From positions 72,867 through 136,866 of the forward strand of contig UQQQ01000002.1 of assembly GCA_900543165.1 (NCBI GenBank): a stretch of 64,000 bases of DNA. Reading direction: 5' to 3'. Made by a program: the position numbers and the translations under genes. Positions 47,039-54,429 of this stretch are shown in pieces. Every line of letters starts with the position of its first letter. The stretch's first letter is position 1. The stretch comes from an uncultured Dialister sp. (GTDB lineage Bacteria; Bacillota; Negativicutes; Veillonellales; Dialisteraceae). The notes beneath the pieces were generated by a model. That model worked only from the letters and a program-made list of their open reading frames with translations. It did not search any database and was not told where the DNA came from.

Positions 47039-47162
47039 ATGGCCTTTTTCAGGGATTGGATGGGAGACTGGAAGTGAAGAAGTCAGATGTCTAAAGGCTA
47101 AAGTCTGTGGTCTCCGAGTCTCATCTCTCAAAATTCTTATGGCAGCTATTTCTGAAATACTA

Positions 47163-47168
47163 TATAAT
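47163..47168 (+). promoter_or_regulatory. Likely -10 box of the pyrH operon
   Basis: TATAAT in CTATATAATAATAAGG. No good -35 at the correct spacing is seen. It lies about 40 bp before the ATG, after a repeat-like spacer. Confidence 0.45.
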
Positions 47169-47187
47169 AATAAGGATGTATCACTGA

Positions 47188-47934
<747 letters not shown>

Positions 47935-47936
47935 TC

Positions 47937-48494
47937 ATGTACGAAGAAGAACTGAAGAAACTGTCTGACAAGATGGATAAATCCATCGTTGCACTCAAGA
48001 ATGAATTCACCAGCATCCGTACAGGTCAGGCGAATGCCAGCCTGCTCGATCGTGTATTTGTCGACTATTACGGCAGCCGTACTCCGGTGACGCAGGTCGC
48101 TTCTGTCACTGTACCGGAAGCTCGTCTGCTCGTTGTTCAGCCATGGGACAAGGGCCTTCTGAAAGATATCGAAAAAGCCATCCTGCAGTCTGACCTCGGC
48201 CTCGTACCGATGAATGATGGCAACCTGATCCGCATGGCTATCCCACAGCTGACCGAAGACCGCCGCAAGGAGCTCGTCAAGGTCGTCAATAAGAAAGCGG
48301 AAGAGGGCAAGGTCGCTATCAGAAATATCCGTCGTGATGGGAATGATTTCCTGAAAAAGGAAGCAAAGAACAGCGATGTTTCCAAGGATGTCATCAAAGA
48401 AACCGAAGATAAAGTCCAGAAGCTGACCGACAAGAAAATCAAAGAGCTGGAAGCTGCCACGGAAAAGAAAATTAAAGAGATCATGTCTGTATGA
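47937..48494 (+). CDS. frr: Ribosome recycling factor
   Basis: With EF-G it splits post-termination ribosomes. 185 residues, exact family length. Blocks are MDKSIVALKNEFTSIRTGQA (residues 12-31), YYGSRTPVTQVASVTVPEAR, QPWDKGLLKDIEKAILQSDL and NDGNLIRMAIPQLTEDRRKE. The C-terminal half is a Lys/Glu-rich three-helix bundle arm. The stop overlaps the next small gene (ATGA). Confidence 0.97.
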   Translation: MYEEELKKLSDKMDKSIVALKNEFTSIRTGQANASLLDRVFVDYYGSRTPVTQVASVTVPEARLLVVQPWDKGLLKDIEKAILQSDLGLVPMNDGNLIRMAIPQLTEDRRKELVKVVNKKAEEGKVAIRNIRRDGNDFLKKEAKNSDVSKDVIKETEDKVQKLTDKKIKELEAATEKKIKEIMSV

Positions 48495-48712
48495 ATGAGG
48501 ATGTTCTTTTTGCAGGACAGCCTTTCACCGAAAAACTGAGACAGTGTGTAGAGAAATCGTATCCGAGTGGTACGATTTCTTTCACTCATGGGCGGGAAGA
48601 GCAGCTCGAAAAGGGCGTGCTTTACCTTGTCCGTTCCGGAGAAAAGGCCGTCGTCATGCCGCGAATGAAGTATAGTGAGAGTGTGGAAGAGGCTGCGATG
48701 CATCTAGGGTGA
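48491..48712 (+). CDS. Hypothetical 73-residue protein coupled to frr
   Basis: Begins at ATG 48491 inside the frr stop (ATGA overlap), so translation would be coupled. The protein has no signal peptide or membrane helix; YPSGTISFTHGREEQLEKGV and YLVRSGEKAVVMPRMKYSES suggest a small mixed alpha/beta fold. I do not recognise a family. The codon choice resembles its neighbours. A family B repeat starts immediately after its stop, which could have replaced a longer 3' end. Confidence 0.6.
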   Translation: MNEDVLFAGQPFTEKLRQCVEKSYPSGTISFTHGREEQLEKGVLYLVRSGEKAVVMPRMKYSESVEEAAMHLG

Positions 48713-48720
48713 ATGATGCA

Positions 48721-48935
48721 TGGGTTCAGGATTAGCCCGTGGGCGTGAAGCCGTTTGATTGCGGGTGAAAAGCTTCGCTTGAATGAAAAATTAGAAATGA
48801 GAAATGGTGGTGCGGCGCATAAAAATCAGAAGCGCCGAGGAGCATAAATAAGGCGATGCCAGAAGATGGCATGTAAGTCACCAGTCACCAGTCACCAGTC
48901 ACTCCTAATCCCTAATCCATAGCTACTCATCCCTA
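48721..48935 (+). repeat. Interspersed repeat family B, most complete copy
   Basis: All landmarks are present: GGGTTCAGGATTAGCCCGTG, TTTGATTGCGGGTGAAAAGC, TTCGCTTGAATGAAAAATTA, GTGGTGCGGCGCATAAAAAT, AGAAGCGCCGAGGAGCATAA, GGCGATGCC, four tandem AGTCACC heptads (about 48872-48902) and CTAATCCCTAATCC. It separates frr from uppS. Confidence 0.8.
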
Positions 48936-48963
48936 CTTGTTTTTTATACGGGAGATTCCATTT

Positions 48964-49689
48964 ATGTCTGATAAAAAATCATTTCCTGAGCATGTGGCCA
49001 TCATTCTGGACGGGAATGGCCGCTGGGCGAAAGAGAGAGGAAGAGAGAGAACCTATGGTCATCAGGTCGGCGCGGCGAATGTGAAGACCATCGTCCGCGC
49101 GGCAGGTCATATGGGAGTGAAAGTGCTGACGCTCTATGCATTCTCCACAGAGAACTGGAAGCGTCCGCCTATCGAAGTCCGTTTCCTGATGAAGCTTTTC
49201 AAGAGCTACCTGATCAGTCAGCTGCGCGAGCTGGTGGGGGATAATGTGCAGGTACACATCGTGGGCGAACCGTCAGCATTGTCGGATGATCTTCGCAAGG
49301 AGATCGCTGCCTGCGAAAAAGACACAGCGAAGTGTGATGGCATGATCTTGAATGTGGCCATCAACTATGGCGGACGCTTGGAGATCGTGCAGGCGGTGCA
49401 GCAGATCGCGCGCGAAGTCAAGAGCGGCGCTCTTGATGCGGAATCTATCACGGAAGAAACGATTTCTGCCCATCTCTATCCGTCGGATGCTCAAGATGTA
49501 GATCTCATGATCCGTACAGGCGGAGAGTCGCGCATTTCGAATTTCCTTCTCTGGCAGATCTCCTATGGCGAGCTGTACTTCACGCCAGTCCTGTGGCCGG
49601 ACTTCACCGAGGAGGAGCTTTCGAATGCGATCGATTGGTTTACCGGAAGAGACCGTCGCTTCGGCGGGCTCACGGAGGATAAAAAATGA
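48964..49689 (+). CDS. uppS: Undecaprenyl diphosphate synthase
   Basis: cis-Prenyltransferase that makes the C55 lipid carrier for peptidoglycan. ATG 48964 has GGGAG about nine bases upstream; an in-frame ATG at 48937 lies in the repeat end. 241 residues. The signature VAIILDGNGRWAKERGRERT lies at residues 13-32, followed by GHQVGAANVKTIVRAA, TLYAFSTENWKRPPIEVRFL, VAINYGGRLEIV and DLMIRTGGESRISNFLLWQ. The stop overlaps cdsA. Confidence 0.97.
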   Translation: MSDKKSFPEHVAIILDGNGRWAKERGRERTYGHQVGAANVKTIVRAAGHMGVKVLTLYAFSTENWKRPPIEVRFLMKLFKSYLISQLRELVGDNVQVHIVGEPSALSDDLRKEIAACEKDTAKCDGMILNVAINYGGRLEIVQAVQQIAREVKSGALDAESITEETISAHLYPSDAQDVDLMIRTGGESRISNFLLWQISYGELYFTPVLWPDFTEEELSNAIDWFTGRDRRFGGLTEDKK

Positions 49690-50495
49690 AAGTGCGTGTG
49701 ATCACAGCGATCATTGGTATCATCGCTGTCCTTGGGCTGGTGTACTTGGGAGGTTGGTTTCTGACGGGAGCCATTTTCCTTGTCTCCTTGCTGGCCCTTC
49801 TTGAATATGATAAGATGCTGAAACATTTCGGTGTCCACATCTATCTGAAAGCCACAGCCATTGCCACCGCCGTCATGGTACTGGCATCCGGTTTTTATTC
49901 GCTGAAAGCCTTTCTGGCTGCGATTTTTCTAGCCTTTGTGCTTCTTCTCTACCTGATCCTTGGCATTAAGAAGGAAAATATGACCGGGCTTATTTATTCC
50001 GCTTTCGGTGCTGTCTATTTTGGCGTGGGCTTCGGCAGCCTCGCGCTCCTTCGCGGCAGTCATGAGCTGCTCTCTCCGACGGCAGTTTCCATCGAGCCGG
50101 GAATTTTCCTCATTCTTCTCGCACTCATTTGTACATGGGCGAGTGATTCTTTCGCTTACCTGACGGGGAAGGCCTGCGGTCATCATAAGATGGCACCGCA
50201 CATCAGCCCGAATAAAACGGTCGAAGGTCTTGCCGGTGGCGCAGTCGGCTGCGTCATCCTGGGGGTCCTTGTTTCCTTCTGTGCGGGTTTTGATCTTTTG
50301 GAAGGATGCATCCTTTCCGTCATGGCGGGCATCATGGCTCCCATGGGGGATCTCTTCGAGTCCTACGTGAAGCGTGCCTGTGATATCAAAGACTCTGGAA
50401 ATATTCTTCCGGGGCATGGCGGGATGATGGACCGTTTCGACAGCCTTCTCTTCGTAGCCCCGAGCCTTGTCGCAGTGCTGGCGCTGCTTCGCTAA
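49686..50495 (+). CDS. cdsA: Phosphatidate cytidylyltransferase (CDP-diglyceride synthase)
   Basis: Integral membrane enzyme that makes CDP-diacylglycerol. 269 residues with about seven to eight hydrophobic segments. Family motifs are TWASDSFAYLTGKACGHHK near residue 154, ISPNKTVEGLAGGAVGC near 178, and the C-terminal signature PMGDLFESYVKRACDIKDSG followed by NILPGHGGMMDRFDSLL near 220-258. It overlaps uppS by 4 bp in the usual uppS-cdsA order. Confidence 0.95.
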   Translation: MKVRVITAIIGIIAVLGLVYLGGWFLTGAIFLVSLLALLEYDKMLKHFGVHIYLKATAIATAVMVLASGFYSLKAFLAAIFLAFVLLLYLILGIKKENMTGLIYSAFGAVYFGVGFGSLALLRGSHELLSPTAVSIEPGIFLILLALICTWASDSFAYLTGKACGHHKMAPHISPNKTVEGLAGGAVGCVILGVLVSFCAGFDLLEGCILSVMAGIMAPMGDLFESYVKRACDIKDSGNILPGHGGMMDRFDSLLFVAPSLVAVLALLR

Positions 50496-50567
50496 CATGC
50501 GAAATGAGAAATGAAGGGGCAGCGTTTCATATCATAAAAACGCCGCATTACTTTAGGAAATACTGAT

Positions 50568-50608
50568 TAAGGAAACACTGATAACGATTGAATCAGCGTT
50601 TCCTTATA
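50568..50608 (+). mobile_element. Deletion derivative of MITE-like element A
   Basis: TTAAGGAAACACTGATAACG and ATTGAATCAGCGTTTCCTTA nearly abut. A further partial left end (TTTAGGAAATACTGATT) lies just upstream at 50552-50568, so two copies may have collided here. The cdsA-dxr gap also holds family B phrases (AATGAGAAATGAAGGGGCAGCG; CTAATCCCTAATCCATGGCTAG). Confidence 0.6.
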
Positions 50609-50699
50609 GTCGTATGCATGATCAAGCTATGAACATTTGATTTCTAATCCCTAATCCATGGCTAGCCAGTCATTCATTCGTTTCGAAAGGAGTACATTC

Positions 50700-51860
50700 A
50701 TGAAAGAAATCGCTGTATTGGGCAGTACGGGTTCCATCGGAACCCAGACGATGGACGTGATCCGGCTCCATTCGGATCTTTTTCATGCGTCCGTCATCGC
50801 GGCGCATAAAAGCATCGACAAATTACGTGAACAGGCCGCTGAATTTCATCCCCACGCCATCGTCATCACTGATGAGGAAGCGGGGAAGAAATTTTTGGAA
50901 ACCTATGACGGTGATGCGGATGTGATGATCGGTGAGGCAGCTCTTTCTGAGGTCGTGAAGCGTGACGATGTCGACCTTGTCCTTGTAGCGGTCGTCGGCA
51001 TCACAGGGCTTCTTCCGACGCTGGAAGCGATTCGCGCGGGGAAGGAGCTGGCTCTTGCAAACAAAGAGACGCTGGTTGCTGGCGGCGCGCTTGTTCTCGA
51101 AGAAGCGAAGAAGCATCATACGCTGATCCGTCCTGTGGACAGCGAGCATTCCGCCATTTTCCAGAGTATGATCGGGCAGGATCAGAAAGGCATCCATAAA
51201 ATCCTTCTCACGGCTTCCGGAGGTCCTTTCCGCGGCAGGACGAAGGAAGAGCTCGCGCAGGTGACGGTCGCGGATGCCATGAAGCACCCGACATGGAACA
51301 TGGGGATGAAAGTGACGCTCGACTCCGCGACCATGTTCAATAAAGGGCTCGAAGTCATAGAGGCGCACTGGCTCTTTGGCGTGGACTATCAGGATATTGA
51401 AGTCATTGTCCAGCCGCAGAGCCTGATCCACTCGATGGTCGAGTATGTTGATGGCACCATCATGGCACAGATCGGTCTGCCAGATATGCGCCTGCCGATC
51501 CAGTTCGCCCTGACATATCCGGACCGCCTGCCTTCTCCGTCTCATGCATTCGTGGACTGGAGTGAAATCGCACAGATCCTGATCGCAAAGCCTGATCTGA
51601 AAGTTTTCCGTTCGCTGAAGCTGGCTTACGAAGCGGGAGAAATGGGGGGAGACGGCGGTGTCGCTTTCAATGCATCCAATGAAGAAGCCATTCGCGCCTT
51701 CATTGCCGGTAAGATTTCCTTCCTTTCCATCTTTGATGTGGTGGAAGATACCCTCTCGCACTGGAGCGCAGAGCCTGTCGTTTCCTATGAAAGCGTACTC
51801 TCATCGGACCGCAAAGCGCGCGCGCTGGCGGATGCATTCATTTCGAGGAAATGCCTATGA
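50700..51860 (+). CDS. dxr: 1-deoxy-D-xylulose 5-phosphate reductoisomerase
   Basis: Second step of the MEP isoprenoid pathway, NADPH-dependent. ATG 50700 follows GAAAGGAG. 386 residues. The NADPH motif VLGSTGSIGTQTMDVIR opens the protein, ANKETLVAGGALVLEEAKK lies near 116, PVDSEHSAIFQ near 145 supplies metal and substrate contacts, and ASGGPFRGRTKEEL and TWNMGMKVTLDSATMFNKGL follow. It overlaps the protease gene by 4 bp. ispG of the same pathway lies two genes on. Confidence 0.97.
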   Translation: MKEIAVLGSTGSIGTQTMDVIRLHSDLFHASVIAAHKSIDKLREQAAEFHPHAIVITDEEAGKKFLETYDGDADVMIGEAALSEVVKRDDVDLVLVAVVGITGLLPTLEAIRAGKELALANKETLVAGGALVLEEAKKHHTLIRPVDSEHSAIFQSMIGQDQKGIHKILLTASGGPFRGRTKEELAQVTVADAMKHPTWNMGMKVTLDSATMFNKGLEVIEAHWLFGVDYQDIEVIVQPQSLIHSMVEYVDGTIMAQIGLPDMRLPIQFALTYPDRLPSPSHAFVDWSEIAQILIAKPDLKVFRSLKLAYEAGEMGGDGGVAFNASNEEAIRAFIAGKISFLSIFDVVEDTLSHWSAEPVVSYESVLSSDRKARALADAFISRKCL

Positions 51861-52879
51861 TTTTATCGATACTGGCTCCGATCTTTGTCTTTGCCGTCGT
51901 TGTCATCGTCCATGAGGGCGGACACTTCCTCATGGCGAAGTGGACGGGGATGAAGGTCATCGAGTTTGCAGTCGGTTTCGGCCCTGTGATCGTTTCGAAG
52001 AAATGGGGAGAGACGCTCTATTCCCTTCGTCTCATCCCGCTGGGAGGCTTCAATAAGATTGCCGGCATGGATGATCAGAATAAGGATGATCCACGCGCCT
52101 TCAACCAGCGGCCGACATGGGCGAAGCTGCTTGTCATCGTGGGTGGCGCGCTCTTCAATGTGCTTCTTGCCCTTCTGATCTTTATTTCCGCTTTCAAGAT
52201 CGAGGGTTATAATACGTTCCCGAACCTGCCGAGGGTCGGCACCGTACTCGTCGGAAGCTCGGCGGAGAAGCAGCATCTTTCGCCCGGAGATACCATCCTT
52301 TCTATTGATGGGAAGGCTATGGTGAAATGGACGGATATCGGAGAAGCCCTGAAAGAGAAGGGAAATCGGGTGGTTTCCATGGAAATCGACCACGAGGGTA
52401 CGATGAGACAGGTGACGATCATCCCCGAGGTGCAGCCCGATGGTCGTGCCATCATGGGGATCACGCCTTATGTGGAACATCACGAAACCACGATGACAGA
52501 AGCCATTGCCATGGGGTTGGGACGCGCCGCCGATCTGCTGCATATGATGACGGCGGGGCTTTATGATATGGTAACGGGCAAGGGGCGTGCGGAAGTATCC
52601 GGTCCGATCGGAATCGCGCGCATGTCAGGGGAGGTTGCATCTTACGGGGTGATGCCGCTTTTCATGTTCATCGCTCTTCTCAGTCTGAATCTGGGTCTTC
52701 TCAATATCCTTCCCGTCCCGCTTCTCGATGGCGGACATCTGATCCTTATTCTCTTAGAGGCTATTCTCGGGCGGCAGCTGCCGGAGAAAGCGCTGATCTA
52801 TATACAGTCGGTCGGGATTGCCATTCTGGGTGCAATTTTCTTCTATGCACTCTTCCATGATATCAGCGCGCTGATGTAA
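51857..52879 (+). CDS. rseP: Site-2 zinc metalloprotease RseP/RasP
   Basis: Intramembrane protease that cleaves anti-sigma factors and signal-peptide remnants. I chose ATG 51857 (ATGA overlap with dxr), six bases after GAGGAA; ATG 51851 is possible. 340 residues. The zinc motif HEGGH sits in VVIVHEGGHFLMAKWTGMK near residue 20, inside the first membrane helix. A PDZ domain occupies about 115-190 (SSAEKQHLSPGDTILSIDG). LNILPVPLLDGGHLILIL near 285 gives the third ligand in the LDG motif. The order dxr-rseP-ispG is conserved in Firmicutes. Confidence 0.96.
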   Translation: MILSILAPIFVFAVVVIVHEGGHFLMAKWTGMKVIEFAVGFGPVIVSKKWGETLYSLRLIPLGGFNKIAGMDDQNKDDPRAFNQRPTWAKLLVIVGGALFNVLLALLIFISAFKIEGYNTFPNLPRVGTVLVGSSAEKQHLSPGDTILSIDGKAMVKWTDIGEALKEKGNRVVSMEIDHEGTMRQVTIIPEVQPDGRAIMGITPYVEHHETTMTEAIAMGLGRAADLLHMMTAGLYDMVTGKGRAEVSGPIGIARMSGEVASYGVMPLFMFIALLSLNLGLLNILPVPLLDGGHLILILLEAILGRQLPEKALIYIQSVGIAILGAIFFYALFHDISALM

Positions 52880-52884
52880 AAAAC

Positions 52885-53157
52885 GGATTCAGGGTTCGCC
52901 CGTGGGTCGTGCCGCCTCTTGAAATCTTTGCTCGAATGAGGAATAAAGGTGGCGGCTTCGGCGAGATCGATGGCTAGGTTGCAGCTGTCTGGCACTCGTC
53001 TCGCATACGACGTTTTTCTCCGCTCAGAATGACGAAATGCGCCGCACTATCCCCGTTGAACCTTTTTGAATCTACAGAACCCGATGAAACCTATTTCTTA
53101 CATAATCAAGGGGCAGCACGCCCCAAGGGCTAATCCTGAACCCCCTGAACCACATTC
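52885..53157. repeat. Composite repeat region between rseP and ispG
   Basis: Left: family B start (TTCAGGGTTCGCCCGTGGGTCG, TGCTCGAATGAGGAATAAAG). Middle: CGTTTTTCTCCGCTCAGAATGACG, resembling a phrase at 58640-58780. Right: a reverse-orientation family B end (TCAAGGGGCAGCACGCCCC, AAGGGCTAATCCTGAACC). No gene or RNA is recognised. Confidence 0.6.
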
Positions 53158-53181
53158 ATTTATAACCCAAAGGAGAATAAA

Positions 53182-54240
53182 ATGGGAAATACCAGACAGG
53201 TCGTCGTCGGTGGTGTCAAGATCGGCGGTGGCGCGCCCATTGCGATCCAGTCGATGAGCACGTTCAGCCCGCTCGATACGGACGTTGCTGCCGCGCAGAT
53301 CCATGCCCTGCATCAGGCGGGCGCAGATATCATTCGGGTCGCCGTGCCGGATAAAAAGGCAGCAGAAGCACTGGGCGCACTCCGAGCGAAAGTGGATGTG
53401 CCGCTGGTCGCAGACATTCATTTCGACTACCGCCTTGCGCTGACAGCGATGGAGCAGGGCATCGATGCGCTTCGCATTAATCCCGGAAATATCGGCAGGC
53501 GGGAAAACGTCGTGAAAGTGGTGGATATGGCGAAGGAAAAGCATATCCCCATCCGTATCGGCATCAATGCAGGCTCCCTTCCGGAAGACATCCTTGCAGC
53601 GCATGGCGGGCATCCGACTGCGGAAGGCATGGTGGAAGGCGCACTCTCTCATGTGCGGATCCTCGAAGCAGGAGGTTTCTATGATATTGTGATTTCTGTG
53701 AAATCCTCAGATGTTCCGATGATGGTGAAGGCGAACCGTCTTCTTTCAGAAAAAGTAGACTATCCGCTGCACCTTGGTGTGACCGAAGCCGGGACGCTCT
53801 ATCGCGGGACGATCAAGTCAGCCATCGGGATCGGCAGCCTGCTCTTAGACGGCATTGGGGATACCCTTCGCGTATCTTTGACCGATGATCCGATGAAGGA
53901 AGTCAAGGCAGCGAAGGAAATCCTGAGCTCTGTGGGGATGCAGCAGTATGGCCCGGTTCTTATATCCTGTCCGACCTGCGGCCGCACGCAGGTGAATCTC
54001 ATCGAGATGGCCAAAGAAGTGGAAGAGAAGATTTCTCACTTTAAAAAACCTATCAAAGTCGCCGTCATGGGATGCGCCGTGAATGGCCCGGGCGAAGCAC
54101 GAGAAGCGGATTTCGGTATCGCCGGCGGCAAAGGCAGCGGCCTCGTCTTCCACAAAGGAAAGATTCTCCGTTCCGTCCCGGAAGATCAGCTCATCGACGC
54201 CCTGATGGATGAAATCAGAGCGTATGAAGAAGGGGAATAA
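53182..54240 (+). CDS. ispG: 4-hydroxy-3-methylbut-2-enyl diphosphate synthase (IspG/GcpE)
   Basis: Iron-sulphur enzyme of the MEP pathway that makes HMBPP. 352 residues. AIQSMSTFSPLDTDVAAAQI near residue 20, DIHFDYRLALTAMEQGIDAL and RINPGNIG near 90-115, and GVTEAGTLYRGTIKSAIGIG near 198 are family blocks. The [4Fe-4S] cysteines are in SCPTCGRTQVNL near 264 and VMGCAVNGPGEAREADFGIA near 300. AAAGGAG precedes the ATG. A terminator follows, ending the rseP/ispG unit. Confidence 0.97.
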   Translation: MGNTRQVVVGGVKIGGGAPIAIQSMSTFSPLDTDVAAAQIHALHQAGADIIRVAVPDKKAAEALGALRAKVDVPLVADIHFDYRLALTAMEQGIDALRINPGNIGRRENVVKVVDMAKEKHIPIRIGINAGSLPEDILAAHGGHPTAEGMVEGALSHVRILEAGGFYDIVISVKSSDVPMMVKANRLLSEKVDYPLHLGVTEAGTLYRGTIKSAIGIGSLLLDGIGDTLRVSLTDDPMKEVKAAKEILSSVGMQQYGPVLISCPTCGRTQVNLIEMAKEVEEKISHFKKPIKVAVMGCAVNGPGEAREADFGIAGGKGSGLVFHKGKILRSVPEDQLIDALMDEIRAYEEGE

Positions 54241-54250
54241 AGATATTTCA

Positions 54251-54278
54251 AAAAGCAGCGCGCAGGCGCTGCTTTTTT
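54251..54278 (+). terminator. Terminator after ispG
   Basis: AGCAGCGC/GCGCTGCT stem with a GCAG loop and TTTTTT. Confidence 0.92.
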
Positions 54279-54358
54279 GTGGTGACATGAGTGATTCCAC
54301 GTGACTAGCCTCTCAGGTACTCATTTCGTGTTTTTCACAGGAGTGGTTAATGCATTTA

Positions 54359-54367
54359 TGATATAAT
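54359..54367 (+). promoter_or_regulatory. Extended -10 promoter of the sensor kinase pseudogene
   Basis: TGATATAAT (TG-n-TATAAT) about 60 bp before the start codon; no good -35. Confidence 0.5.
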
Positions 54368-54429
54368 GAAATTGTATATAACGAATTAAAACTAGCCTGA
54401 AATCAGGGGAATGCTTACGGGAGATCGAT

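Noticed and set aside
48872..48902. Tandem AGTCACC units considered as a CRISPR or VNTR array
   Set aside because: Units are 7 nt without spacers, at most four copies, and always attached to the same larger repeat; no cas genes are present.
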